DNA of 64,000 nucleotides, taken from NCBI RefSeq assembly GCF_048544455.1, contig NC_133529.1, positions 43,439,456 through 43,503,455 on the forward strand, read 5' to 3'. Made by a program: the position numbers and the translations under genes. Positions 9,918 through 21,482 of this stretch are shown here, one piece after another; position 1 is the first letter of the stretch; every line of letters begins with the position of its first letter. Below the pieces are notes generated by a model. The model saw only the letters and a program-made list of their open reading frames with translations. It had not been told where the DNA came from and did not search any database. Source of the DNA: Silene latifolia (lineage: Eukaryota; Streptophyta; Magnoliopsida; Caryophyllales; Caryophyllaceae).

Positions 9918-10850
9918 GATCCATCGTGGTTGGTGCTTGGCGAGATCATCCAAGCTTTGGATAAGAAAGGCTCTTGTGGAAAAGCTCCTTCATTCGGATC
10001 TCCAAGGATCCTTCAAGTGTGGCTCCTGGAAAGGCTAAGGTATGTAAATCCTCTGGTTGATTCTTCTTCTTACTACTTTCGTCACCTTACTATGAGGAAG
10101 GAGTTGTATTCGGATAGCTTTGCGTCCACCGAGGCCTATTGGACCTCGAGATTGGTGGAGGAGGGCGGTCCTCATATCCGTTGGGTGGTGCCGTGGTGGC
10201 ACTTGAGGTCTTTCATGGGGTTGTCCACTTCGGCCGCTAGTTCTTGTTCTTTTATGGTGGTGGGCTTGAAAGTTGCTTCCTTCATTAATCCTGAAAGGCT
10301 TATGAGGCAAATGAGCCGCCAACAAAAGGTGCCCGCTCAAGATAATCTCGTCCAAGAGAGTGTTTTTCGAAACTCCGAGATTGTGGAGATTTTCGAAAGG
10401 TGGTGGGCCACTCGGCCGACTTGGGAGGTACCAAACCCCGTTGCCACAACATAGGTGACTCCCGCTTATGTCAAGTGGTCTAGAGCTCAAACCTTGGAAG
10501 AAAGGTCCAAGTTCCGTAAGACGACGTTGTCGACTTGAAGTATAGCGAAGTTGGCAAGGCCAACCGTGCCTTCTTTGACGACTTTGTCGATGACGTTAGC
10601 TCGGATGTAGTGAGGCCACCGAAGATGAGGATCTCGGGTCCCAAAGAGATGGTGGGCCTTGTATGGGCTTGGCTAGGGCCGAATATGGAGTATTGTAAAA
10701 TACCAGATGTCGTCGCCCTTTGTAGACCCGTTGAGGATCCATTCCAAAGAGGAAGTCCATGTTAGGCGGGCCAACAACAAGAATAAGGGGAAGATGTACC
10801 CCGAGGGAAAAGGCAAGGATAGAATGGAAGAATTAAGACCTCCACTACCC
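9918..10850 (+). pseudogene. DUF7745-like antisense ORF of the Tat element, 3' part
   Basis: The frame resumes at the base after the Athila TSD with a DPSWLVLGEII stretch and runs to a TAG at about 10454. It includes an ILQVWLLERL segment typical of these domains and a conserved tryptophan-rich patch (WVVPWWHL). Reading continues past the stop in shifting frames (a KYSEVGKANRAFF block at 10535-10750, then a lysine-rich tail to about 10850). The gene is therefore broken by at least two stops and a frameshift besides the Athila insertion. No function is assigned. Confidence 0.65.
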
Positions 10851-11591
10851 GTTTTACTATTATGTTGTAATAGTGTTGTGTGTTTTTATTATGTTATAGT
10901 AGCTAGGTATTTTGTATTTTGTGCTAATTTTACTATGTGAGATGTCTTAGTTGACATCCTAGCTTTGACAAGTTGTAGACTTACTTAGCTTTATTGGTCG
11001 TCAAGTTTGTAATCCTTCTCATTATTAATTAAATAAGACGATTGCTTGTGTTAAAAGAAATTGTGAACGCTTGTTGTTTCTTCCATCCATTTTGTAAAGG
11101 TAATTCGGTTTGAATCATCCTAAACATTGCACGTGTGAAAGGTGTGTTTGTGGGACGGGAGAAAGGCTTTTCTTTCTTGTTTTTTATGGAAAAGGGAATG
11201 TTTTCCCCTTCTCTTTGTTTTGAAGTTGGTATGGCTGATTGTTTTTCGTGTGGGGATGGTTGTATCCTTCTTATGTAAGAAAGATTGCTTACGTATCCAC
11301 CTGACGATGTGAAATCAAATCATGCTCGTAGTTCGAATGTTTTGTTTATTTTGTTTGGTTGTTGTGGTTGTATCCTTCTTGTTTAAAAAAGGACTGCCAA
11401 CGTATCCATTTGAAGAGGTGAAATCAAACATGCCCGTAGTTCAGGTGTTTTGGTTTGTTTGAGTGCAAATGGATGTTGCCTTTGACAGATCAAAGGTCGT
11501 TTGAAACATAGCAAAGTGCCATAACTTAGACTCGATAAAACATACAATTTCAAATCAGAACGCGTTGAGGAATTGACTTGAAAGGGATATT
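10851..11591. other. Non-coding gap between the antisense gene and pol
   Basis: No coding region is supported. It is T-rich and contains a two-copy imperfect direct repeat (separate entry). As the two genes converge here, it must hold both transcription ends. Confidence 0.5.
11243..11450. repeat. Two-copy direct repeat in the Tat 3' region
   Basis: Two blocks about 120 bp apart share GGTTGTATCCTTCTT, an A-rich spacer, ACGTATCCA, GAGGTGAAATCAAA-like text and CGTAGTTC. The second copy starts near 11365. Confidence 0.75.
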
Positions 11592-12592
11592 GTGGTCACT
11601 AGTTGTGAAACTAGGGAAAGGTTTTTGGTTACTAAGGTTCAAGGGCAGTATTTCTTGAGTTGGTCTAGGTTGGTCGGGTTTGTGAAATCCTCCCCGTCTA
11701 GGTCACTCAGTCTTATTGCGCCCCCCGAAAGTATTTTCTTAACAAGGTATGGCCCGACCCAATTGGGTTTGAATTTCCCCCTCGAATCGACGGGTAATGG
11801 AGTAATGATGCTCGAACCGACTTGAGGACCAAGTCGCCTTCCTTGATGTTTATGGGTTTAACCTTTTTGTTAAATGCCCGTTGCATACGTCGTTGGTATA
11901 GTTGGACGTTGTGCAAGGTGTTGAGTCGTCGTTCGTCTAGAAGCGTGAGTTGTTTGAACCTTCAACGGGTCCATTCTGCCTCAGGAACTTGACTCTCTAG
12001 TAGGATGCATAGAGATGGGACTTCCAACTCTACTGGTTGAACCACCTCCATATCGTACGCTAGGTAGAAGGGTGTGGCTCCTATCAGAGTTCGAAAGGAG
12101 GTTTAGTATCCCCAAAGTACGAATGGGAGTTTCTCAGCCAATCGCGGTAATTGTCTTGCATCTTTTTTATAATGGTGACAAGAGTTTTGTTTGCTCCCTC
12201 CACCGCTCCGTTGGTTTGGGGACGATAGGGGGATGATCGATGTCGTTTGATTTTGTACTTGTCCAGCAAGGCTTGTGTTTCCACTCGGAAGTGGGAGCCT
12301 TGGTCGCTGATGATTTCATGGGGTACCCCATATCTGCAGATAATGTTGTACTGAATGAACTTGGCCACTTGTTTAGCGGTCAAGACTGCATAGGACTGTG
12401 CTTCCACCCATTTGGTAAGGTAGTCGACTGCGGCGAGGACAAACCAATGCCCTTTGGTGCCTATCGGGTTAACTTTTCCGATGATATGGATGCCCCAGGT
12501 CGAGAAAGGCAAGGGTGATGTCATGCTGTATAAAAAGGATGGTGGTATGTGTTGTATGTTGCCGAAGATTTGGCAATTGTGGCAATGTTTGA
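11592..12592 (-). pseudogene. Tat integrase core and C-terminal part
   Basis: The minus-strand block 12592-12084 holds the end of the zinc-binding region (CHNCQIFG) and the catalytic core: Asp in LAAVDYLTKWVEA, Asp in IISDQGSHF, and Glu in TNGAVEGANK, so all three catalytic residues are present. The downstream block (11916-11592) has the conserved GDLVLKSVRA segment and then loses frame. The first part of the zinc-binding region is on the far side of the solo LTR at 12598-14294. Integrases of this type join the cDNA ends to the target. Confidence 0.85.
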
Positions 12593-12597
12593 CGTAG

Positions 12598-14294
12598 TGG
12601 TGTGGTTCAAAACTCGTCATCAAAAGCTACCAACCAAAAAAATATTTATAACTTCACAAACTACTCTTAGTAAAGAGGTAAGTAAAGGTCGGATCCCAAG
12701 GGACGGGTATTGATGTATGATTCTCAATTACAAATAGCTATGTTTTAGGGTGTCACAATTTGGGTTGAGATGATGTGTAATCTAAACTAATCAACAAAAT
12801 GAAAGTAAAGTAATGAAAACAGAGCAAAGCAAGTAAAGGGATTTGTAAACAATTGATTAAAGGCACTAGGGTGTCATGGGTTCATAGGGGATTCATGGGA
12901 GTTTGATCATACAAACATGTTCTCAATTAGATGCAAGCACTTATTGTTGTGATGGGATCGAGTTAGTGTATATCTTACAATCCCTAAGAAAGTTTGGGTC
13001 TCAGCCGACTCGTCTAGACTGTACAACACCTACAAGTCGACTTAATCCTTCCTATTCAACTCTATGCATGGTCTAATGAGGCTCAAGTTGGTTTATGTCT
13101 TACAAGCCTCATTGAAAAGATAGGAGATGGGTAAAAAATGCAAGGATTCGTAGGCTCGCATTTCATCAAACATAACATGTGCATAGGTTGAAATCACAAC
13201 AAGCAAGCAAATTAATTATGAAAACATATTAGATTAAGCATAGATCAATCCCCGTGTTTGTTTCCCCTAATTCCCCATTAAACCTAGCTTAGGAAACTAC
13301 TCGCTCATGATCAAGTTTAGCATGCTAATAAGTTTGTCAATTATACTAACAAAGATAAACATGACGAATAAATGAAAGTGATTAACAATAATTAAGCAGG
13401 GTAAAGAGAAATTATACCTATGAAGATGATTCCAAATAAGAAAGCAAAGAATAATATAAGTACTTGATGATTGATGGAAGGTTGTCAATCCTCCAAATAA
13501 ACCCACATAATCTTATAATTACCCAAATAAAAGGAAGGACAATAGAGAAATTAAGGAAAGACTAAGATGTGATTAATATTGACAATTGTATTACAACTAA
13601 ATTAAGACTAATTAAGAGAGTAATAAGATTGAATTAAGATGATATTAAGAGTTGATGCTAATCTAGGTGGTACAAAAGGGTATTTATACTAAAGATTATG
13701 TACAAGGATTAGGGTTACTAAGGGCTTAAATGACTATTAAGACCCTAAGAAAACTTGAGGAAATGCTACTCCCGAGGGAAATGAGCGGATCCTCCTTGCT
13801 AGTCCTGCCTTCATCCGCTCGTCCTGTGTTGTGGCACGGGCTGTTCTGCCTTGTGATCCGCTCGGATCCTTGCTGCACAGTCTGCTCGTCCTGGGAAGAA
13901 GCCGCTCGGATCCTTGCATTGTGGCATGCTCGGATCGTTCTCGGGCCGATCGGATCCCTGGGCAGAGTGCTTCTCATGTTTGGCTCCTCAACAATCCGCA
14001 AGGATCGTGTTAGGGATGCAAGGATCTTTTCATCATTGCCCATTTCACTTTATTTATCTACTTAGGCCTCTAGTGTTGGTCTTTTCTCTGATGCTTGGTC
14101 ATTAGATGTGGTCAATTTAGCTCCATTTCGCCTCATAAATGCAAGGTTAGTAATCATTTCCTACCAAGGAGACAAAACCTCAAAGAATATGCAAAATGGA
14201 AAACTAAAGACAATAAATGACCCAAATATGTGCTAAAAAGCATAGGAACGAGGTTAATTCGAGGACTAAATGTGCTCAAATATGAGTCACATCA
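12598..14294. mobile_element. Solo LTR (probably Athila-like) inserted in Tat integrase
   Basis: The ends are TG...CA (TGGTGTGGTTC and GAGTCACATCA) with a perfect 5-bp duplication cgtag at 12593-12597 and 14295-14299. No protein-coding region is supported in its 1697 bp. The start region (GGTCGGATCCCAAGGGACGGGTATTGATG) resembles in layout the start of the Athila LTR in this window, suggesting minus orientation, but I could not prove the lineage. Confidence 0.85.
13785..14030. repeat. GGATCC-centred motif cluster in the solo LTR
   Basis: Variants of CGCTCGGATCCTTGC recur at least seven times within about 245 bp (for example near 13857, 13910, 13931, 13945 and 14000, some with GGATCG). Open frames across the cluster on both strands are side effects of its base composition. 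Confidence 0.65.
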
Positions 14295-14299
14295 CGTAG

Positions 14300-14640
14300 T
14301 TTCTGCAATCGGCTTCCATGGTGGTCCAATAGTAGCCTAACCGCATGATTTTTTGGGCTAGCATCGTTGCGCTCATGTGAGGGCCACATTCTACATCATG
14401 GCCCTCTCCCATGACTTTTTTGGCTTTATGGTGATCAATGCAAAGGAGAAGAATCCCTTGGGGTGTTCTTTTGTATAGTTGTTCTTGGTTTATCACGAAT
14501 TGTGATACAAGTAAATGGATGGCTCTTTGTCCTCTTGTATCAGAGTTGGGAGGCAATCCGTTTTTGGTTTTGTAGTTGAGGATGGCTTGGTACCAAGGTT
14601 CGACATGGCTTTCCTCGTCGTTGTTGATGGGCGCAGATGT
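14300..14640 (-). pseudogene. Tat integrase N-terminal zinc-binding region
   Basis: The minus-strand frame contains YKRTPQGILLLCIDHHKA and CGPHMSATMLAQKIMRLGYYW, ending EADCRNYV at the insertion point. It is the H-H half of the HHCC finger; the C-C half lies at about 12560-12592. Integrase residues before the finger follow on from RNase H without a clear boundary. Confidence 0.75.
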
Positions 14641-15434
14641 GAGCTGGCTCGCTCCTTCTCTCGACACATAGAGGCATCAATGTCATGTCGTCGGGTATGT
14701 TAACGAGCGCGGAAATTTTTGCTAGGGCATCAACAAATTGGTTTTCCTCCCGTGGCAAGTGGAAGTAGTCGACTTGGTCGAAGAATGTGGTCTCTTGATT
14801 AATCTTTGCTTGGTAGGGTGCTAAGCTATCGCTTAGGATTTTCCATGATTCGGACACATGATTGATGATGAGTGAGGAATCGCCGTGGACCCTCAATCTC
14901 TTGATGCCAAGTGTTATGGCTGCTTGTAGGCCGATGAGGCATACTTCATACTCGGTGACATTATTGGTGACGGCGAAGTCTAGCTTGACTGAGATCGGAA
15001 CATGATCCCCTTCCGGTGATATTAGGAGGATTCCTACCCCGAAGCCTCTCGGGTTTGATGCACCATCGAAGTATAGGTCCCATGCGTCGCTATCGGCACA
15101 AAGGATGTCTTCGTCAGGAAGTGACCATGTGTCGATCGTTGGATCCTCGTTGACGATATTTTCTGCTAGAAAATCGGCGACTACCCTTCCCTTGATAACC
15201 TTGAGGGGTATGAATTTGAGGTTAAATTTGGATAACATGAGTGTCCACCTAGACAGCCTTCCGTTTAGCACGGACTTTTCGAAGATGTATTTGACAGGGT
15301 CCATCTTGGAGTAAATGTGAACCGTGCAGCTGAGCATATAATGTCGCAGCTTCTTTGTTGACCAAACCGTACTTGATGAACTTTTTGCTGATGTAGATGG
15401 CTCGTTCTTCACCGTCGACCGTTTGTGCTAACAT
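14640..15434 (-). pseudogene. Tat RNase H region, including the second (TNN-type) RNase H
   Basis: The block 15434-15249 is the remnant of the first RNase H (ERAIYISKKF...). The long block from 15412 has a LSKFNLKFIPLKVIKGRVVADFLAE connector followed by a second RNase H fold: LYFDGASNPRGFGVGILLISP, TNNVTEYEVCLIGL, RVHGDSSLIINHV and HLPREENQFVDALAK. The D-E-D acidic residues of that fold are present (DGAS, TEYE, GDSS). A dual RNase H is the hallmark of the Tat lineage. Frame changes occur near 15340 and 14600. Confidence 0.85.
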
Positions 15435-16430
15435 TGCTCCAATGGTTGTGTCGGTGACAGTCAGGTATAGGATAAGGAAATCCCTGCTGAGGTGGCATTA
15501 GGGCATGAGGTTTGGATAGGATTTCCTTTATCCTGTCGAAGGACTTTTGACAATCATCGTCCCAATCGGTGTGATCTGAGGCGCGAAGCTTCTTGAATAT
15601 TGGCTCACAAATCATAGTGAGCTTGGCTATGAAGCGACTGATGCATTGGACTTGAGCAATAAATCCCCAAATCTCTTTCTCGTTCTTCGGCCGAGGCATT
15701 TATTGGAGAGCTTTGATTTTGGTAGGATCGATTTCGATGCCCCTTTTGCTGACGACGTGTCCCAGGAGTTTTCCAAAGGTGGCCCCGAATTCACACTTCT
15801 GAAGATTTAGTCTCATGTTGTATTTTCGAAGGCGAGCGAAGAATTTCCGAAGGGCACTAATGTGGTTGTCCCGCTTTTTGATTTGACGATCATGTCATCG
15901 ACATATACCTCCACTTCCTTGTGCATCATGTCGTGTAGGAGAGTAGTGGCGATTCTTTGGTAGGTTGCTCCGGCGTTGATTAGACCGAAGGGCATGACGG
16001 TGTAGCAATATGTACCTCACTGTGTAGTGAATGCAGTCTTGTGCATGTCTTCCCAGCCATTTTGATATGGTTGTAACCAACATACCCGTACATGAATGAT
16101 AGAAGGGCATGCTCGGCGGTATTGTCCACGAGGATGTCAACATGTGGCAGAGGGAAGTCATCTTTTAGACTTGCATTGTTTAGGTCTCTTAAGTCGACGC
16201 AAACCCAAATTCTCCTGTCTTTCTTGGGTACGGGGACTATGTTGGCCACCCAGTCAGAGTATTCAGAAACTTTGATCAATCCGGCTTTGAATTGTTTGTC
16301 TACCTCTTATTTAATTTTCAAGGCCCATTCGGGGCGCATATGGCGCAACTTTTGCTTCACGGGATTAGCTCCGGGTTTAATGGGTATCCTATTCTCTACA
16401 ATCTCTCTGTCGATCCCAGGCATGTCTTTG
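15409..16430 (-). pseudogene. Tat reverse transcriptase
   Basis: Block 16279-15980 has YSDWVANIVPVPKKD, VCVDLRDLNNASLKDDFPLPHVDILVD, the first RT motifs. Block 15995-15813 has MPFGLINAGATYQRI and the catalytic YVDDMIVKSK. Block 15699-15409 has the thumb (GFIAQVQCISRFIAKL). The protein copies element RNA into cDNA. Three or more frameshifts (near 16000, 15820, 15705) break it, but the YVDD loop is intact. Confidence 0.85.
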
Positions 16431-16477
16431 TAGGACCATGCGAATACGTCCTTGTATTCGTGTAGAAGGTCGATGAA

Positions 16478-18375
16478 CTACTGTCTTTCCGAGGGGTCAA
16501 GGGTGGTCCATATCCTAAGTTCTTGAGGTGTGTTGTCGGTCCCTACATTGATGGGTTCGGTCTCCTCAATGATGGGTATCCTATCCTCTCTCTTATCAAG
16601 TTCTTTGGCAAGGTGAGGTGGGTAGTCACTCAAGTCAAATTCCTCATATTCGTTCAGAATTACATTGCAGTTAAATTGAGACGAGTCGTAAGCAAACTTA
16701 GCGTTTATTAAGTCGACCTGAGCAAAAAGCTCGGATAGGACAGATATATCATGGGCAATCAGAGGCGACGCAGTGGAGGAGGTGGCCCCTAGAACAAGCT
16801 CCAGGTTGCTACCTTCTATGGGAGTGGGGATGACCCTATTTGACTCAGCCTTTGAGGCAGCCACAAGTTTATGATAAAACAGTGGAAAGGGGACTTTAAC
16901 CGGGACATCGGGAGTGCTAGGAGCTAAGACAGACTCTAAATCATACTCAGACTCAGACTCCTTCTCATCTTCGCTTCCCTCTTTGAACATAAGGCCTTCT
17001 CCAGCTGTGATCTTGAGAATGCGGCCCTGGCAATCGGTCCACTTGACAGTTTTCCTCCAGCCTTGTGCAGCTTTCTCTAGGTCGGCATCAGAGATTAAGG
17101 CAGTGGGATCAAACTGGTTGTCTTTTAGAGCAATGTTGATGATGTCCTCATAGTCGAGGTGCTTGATGTTGTCCTCTCCGAAGAGGAGACTCACGACTTG
17201 CCCGTCCAAACAAGGGGTTGATTCGGATTTGGTTGACGCAACTTTGGTGTTGCCGGGGAGGAAGTAGCAGTCTTGGAAGACTTCTACGCCCGAGTGTTTG
17301 ACCTTTGCTACGGGGTCGTAGACTGGCTCATAAAAGCCGTTGTAGAGCTCGGACTCTTCCTCGGGGATGAAGTATCCATTGAGGGTCAAGTGGTAGGGTC
17401 GAAGGATGACTTTGTGCTTCTTGCGCTTCCGTATTAGGAGATTCATTACCTGTATGTCTTCATCGGTCGGCTCATAGCCTAGCCCGAAGGGGATGTTGGG
17501 GACCTTGGCCTGTTTCATGGGAGGCAAGGTGCTCTTCAGTGGGTTGAGAGGTAGGCCCGGGAAATAACCCTTGCGCATCAAAATGCGGATGACTGTGAGG
17601 TTCGAGAACGAGTCACAATCAAAGGGTGTTGATTCATCGGTTAAGGCATTTATAGTTTGGAATCCCCACATTTCGTTGTCGTCCTCTTCAATGACCCGAG
17701 AGGCCATTCCCTTTTTCATGATAGCCTTGATCGGGGATGCAGGAATTATGATTATTTTCCCGTTGAAAGGGACCCTGATTTTCTGATGATGGGTTGAAGT
17801 GACGGCCTTGGCTGCATGAATCCAGGGACGTCCTAGAAGCATGTTGAAAGAGGCGTCGATATCGACCTCCTGAAAAATGGCTTGTCTTTCCAGGGGTCTA
17901 GTTGCAATGGTCAAGGTGATAAGCCCCGCAACCTTACGACGATTGCCATCATAAGCGCGTACTCCCTGATTAGTCGGGACCAAATCAGCTTCCTTGATAC
18001 GCAGTTTATGATTCGTCTTGATGGGAATGACGTTGACCGCAGATCCGTCATCCACTAGAACCATGGGTACATTCTTCTTGAGGCATTGCACAGTGATGTA
18101 TAAGGCCAGGTTATGGTTGGCTCCTAATGGAGGGATATCTTCATCGGAGAAGATGACCGGGTTGTTCAGGATAGGGACATCCCTGGTCATGTGTGCAACC
18201 ACTTCTTCGGGAGAGGAGGAAGAGGGAACTGTCAACTTTCCCAAGGCTTGTAGCAAAGCCTGTCGATGTTCGAAGGATGTAGCAATCAGTTGCCAGATTG
18301 AAATTTCGGCCTTTACCTTTTGTAGTTGTTTAAGGATCGAGTTTTCGGGAACCTTGGGCTGAGCGCCTGGGACGA
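16478..18375 (-). pseudogene. Tat protease and protease-RT linker, long open frame
   Basis: The frame is open on the minus strand from about 18375 (first Met at 18256) to 16478. The protease lies near its start: LVDDGSAVNVIP with the active-site D-x-G-S, then AFNMLLGRPWIHAAKAV-like FNMLLGRPWIH. The rest is a long, poorly conserved linker with FPGLPLNP and a W-rich box (WRKTVKWTDCQGR) and acidic stretches, as in Tat/Ogre pol. It is one of the few long uninterrupted frames in the element, though it is cut off from RT by a stop at 16478 and from gag by stops near 18378. I class it as a fragment because its partners are broken. Confidence 0.75.
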
Positions 18376-18755
18376 CTTAGTCATTTGTTGTTGGAATGGT
18401 TGTTGTATTGTTCAGATTCTGGAAGGGCATCCGGACCGGGTAAGGTGACCGTTATCTGTTGCCCGTTTGCCCTTTCCCGAAGCGATGTAGATATCCTCTG
18501 CGTCGTCTCTCCAGATACCATTGATTTCAGGATCGTGAGGGTACCTTGGAGGGGTATTACTCGGCGGGTAGTTTTTTTAGGGGAAGTTCATGTGGGGGTA
18601 GTTTTTGTGGGGTTGATTATTGTGGGGTGCATGCCAGAACGGTCGCGGGAGCAATCTTTTCTGGAACTGGGAGTTTTGGGTGCTTGGAGGGCCCTCCTTG
18701 GGCGTGGTGTTGGTGTTGGTGGATTGAAAATTAGCCGGTGATAGGCGTCCTCAAG

Positions 18756-20124
18756 TCAGGTGATCCTTTCTGAGAGACTGGCTATGGCTTCTTTAACCTG
18801 CTGGAACATGGTGAGCATGATTGCGGCAGTGAATATGAACATCCCATCTGGGGTGTCCTTTTCCAAGGCGTTCACCTCGTCATCAACAGGTAGGATGAGG
18901 TGTGAGTAATCCGTGGTTGGCTCGTCATCAGAGATGGCATGGATCCCCAAGAGGTTTGTCTTGTTATTTGGTTGTGTTGGCGGAGGTAAAGGTAATTCCC
19001 CTTTCTCAATCACATCTTGAATGGCGTGCTTCAGCTTAAAACAAGCGTTTGTGTCATGACCTTTACCCTGGTGGTATTTTCAGTAGGCATTGAGATTCCA
19101 GAAGCGGGTTTTATTGGCCTCGAACGGGTCCGGAGTAAAACCCTATCGGCTGTAGTTTCCCATGGTCCACGAGTATTTTTAGGGCACTGGCATAGGTTGT
19201 TCCCAAGTTCGCGAATACCCTTTGAGGACGCTCAGTTTTCTTTGTGGTTGGTTCGACGAGGTTGAACTCATCGATTTTTTTTGTCTGGCCATAGGGGCGA
19301 GATCCAGTTGACGTAGATCCCTGATAGCCTCTACCGGTGGTTTTGGCTAGAACGTCCTTGCGGAGGTCGTCTTCAATGCGGGTTTCGAGGATTTGTAGGT
19401 CCTGAAATGTTTTGATGTTTTGATATCTTAGCAGGTTGGCATAAACTAGGCGGAGGTTGTTGACAAACTTCTCCACTAGAGTCGATTCACTTGGCTTACT
19501 GACCAATTGAGTACTTACCCTCCTCCAATGGATTAGGAATTCGGTGAATCCCTCCTTATAATTTTGAGTCAGGACCTCAAGAGTGCGGGTGTTGGCTTGG
19601 ATTTCGACGTTTTCGGCATACTGTTTAGCAAATTCAACGGCGACTTCGTCCTAAGTGGTAATGCTCTTGGGGTCGAGGGAATAGTACCATTGGCGGGAAA
19701 TTGGTTCTAGAGATGATGGAAAGATCCGGGAAAAATGTTCTTGCTTGACCCCTTTGATGGACATGTAGTCCTTAAAGGCCCGAATGTGATTGAGCGGGTC
19801 CTCCACTTCCTTAAACTTGGGTACATCAGTCAGCGTAAAGTTGTTGGGTAGTTGATCCCCAACGGATTCGAATCTTCGATTGATCTCAAGGTAGATGTTG
19901 TTACCACGGGCTAAGAGTTGCTCCTCCAAGAGCTTGAGCCTTTTCTCAGTTTCGGTCAAAGGCAGAGTGTTGTGTTCTTCGGTTTCCTTGTTTTCCAAGG
20001 TGTCGATACGGGTCTCGACATGGTCCAGGGTGACCTTGAGAGCTGTGAGCAGGCTGGCTAGCTGAGCAGTCGTGACATCTCTGTTGTCATCGTTGTTGTT
20101 GGATGATGCGTAGGAATGGGCCAT
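18756..20124 (-). pseudogene. Tat gag
   Basis: Block 20124-19651 starts MAHSYASSNNNDDNRD, followed by a coiled-coil-like heptad region and FKEVEDPLNHIRAFKDYM, the gag core. Block 19506-19111 holds the second half of the core (VEKFVNNLRLVYANLLRY, FQDLQILETRIEDDLRK). Block 19090-18756 carries a YHQGKGHDTNACFKLK sequence, the Tat-type zinc-finger-like motif with its first Cys replaced by a stop, then a proline-rich tail. The ATG at 20124 is chosen because it begins the conserved gag block and follows a long leader. Stops near 19640-19510 and 19080 break the frame. Confidence 0.8.
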
Positions 20125-20803
20125 GGCTCTAAGGCAGAAAATGGCTCATGTTAGATCCCAATCCAACATGGTTTAATGACTAAACGCAGACAACCAAAAG
20201 ACGGAAAGACACTTTTGACTCAACAAGACGAGGGCAACCGTGTGTGGTGCCTCGGTGCTGACTCGATTTATGGTGTGACGGTGTTGACCGGACTTTAAAT
20301 CGCATTCAACGTAAGGGCGTGATGCCGTTGAACGAGTCTTGAGGGAAGACGACTCATAAGTAAAGACCCATAAGTACGTTTGCTTTGACTCGACAGACAC
20401 GAGACAGAATTGGAATGTTGGACTGAAATTTTCGAAAATAGAGATTTTCAAAAAGATTCATTTGTCGTTTTATAGACGGCATTCGAAGGATAGGGATCTT
20501 GAAAAGTCAGACAGTTGAAAAGTTGTCTTAAGTTTGTTTTCAAAAGTCGCTTTGAGTTCGAGTTGCGGCGGCTCTGAAAACAATGTGCCGTTTCCGAAGA
20601 CGGCTTTGAAATTCAAAATGGAGTGTTTTGAAAATCGAGTTTTGAAGGGTTTAAAAAGGTTGTGGTCCCGAGAACGGTGTATGGTCTTTGGGATTTGAAA
20701 AGCCTCGAAAAAGGGTGTGTGTCATTTTCGGGTTTTGAAAAAGCCATTGTGTCGGCGCGAGACGGGTTAAAATCCGTGTCTTGACGCGTCGATTATAACG
20801 ACG
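20125..20803 (-). other. Tat 5' leader
   Basis: No coding region is supported between gag and the tandem repeats. The DNA is rich in CGAAAA/TTTTGAAA words, diverged relatives of the neighbouring 64-bp repeat unit, so the leader was probably built by repeated duplication of such units. Confidence 0.5.
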
Positions 20804-21265
20804 TAAAAAGGTGTTTTTGAAACGGTTGTAGAAAACCGGGTTTGAAAAACGTCATTACGACGGCCTAAAAAAGACGTGCTTTTGAAATGGTTGTAGAAAA
20901 CCGGGTTTGAAAATCGTCATTACGACTGCCTAAAAAGGCGTGCTTTTGAAATGGTTGTAGAAAATCGGGTTTGAAAATCGTCATTATGACGGCCTAAAAA
21001 GGCGTGCTTTTGAAATGGTTGTAGAAAACCGGGTTTGAAAATCGTCGGTACGACGGCCTAAAAAGGCGTGCTTTTGAAATGGTTGTAGAAAACCGGGTTT
21101 AAAAATCGTCATTACGACGGTCTAAAAAGGCGTGCTTTTGAAATGGTTGTAGAAAACCGGGTTTGAAAATCGTCATTACGACGGCCTAAAAAGGCGTGCT
21201 TTTGAAATGGTTGCAGAAAACCGGATTTGAAAAGCGTCATTACGACGGCCTAAAAAGGTGTGCTA
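20804..21265. repeat. 64-bp tandem repeat array in the Tat leader
   Basis: Seven units are marked by GAAATGGTTGTAGAAAA (first one GAAACGG) at 20819, 20884, 20948, 21012, 21076, 21140 and 21204: spacings 65, then 64 throughout. Each unit has TTTGAAAATCGTCATTACGACGGCCTAAAAAGGC-like text. The last unit is cut at tgcta by the solo LTR insertion; diverged units continue at 36835. Confidence 0.93.
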
Positions 21266-21482
21266 TGTAACACCCCATATTTTATAATAATACTAGTATT
21301 CTTGCCCGTGCGTTGCACGGATATTAAAATAATATGTGATAAATTTCACAATAAAATGGAATATAGACATATAGTACATCGTTCATGTCTAAGATTTTAT
21401 GTATACCGCATGACCAACAAATAATTCCCGTTAACATAATATTGACATAAGAATAAAAGAGTGTTTGATTAATAAAATATTT

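Noticed and set aside
13726-14105. Several overlapping frames on both strands in the solo LTR
   Set aside because: They come from the GC-rich GGATCC motif cluster; none looks like a protein.
20804-21265. Regular 64-bp repeats resembling a CRISPR array
   Set aside because: Units are contiguous without unique spacers, lie in a plant retrotransposon leader, and no cas genes exist.
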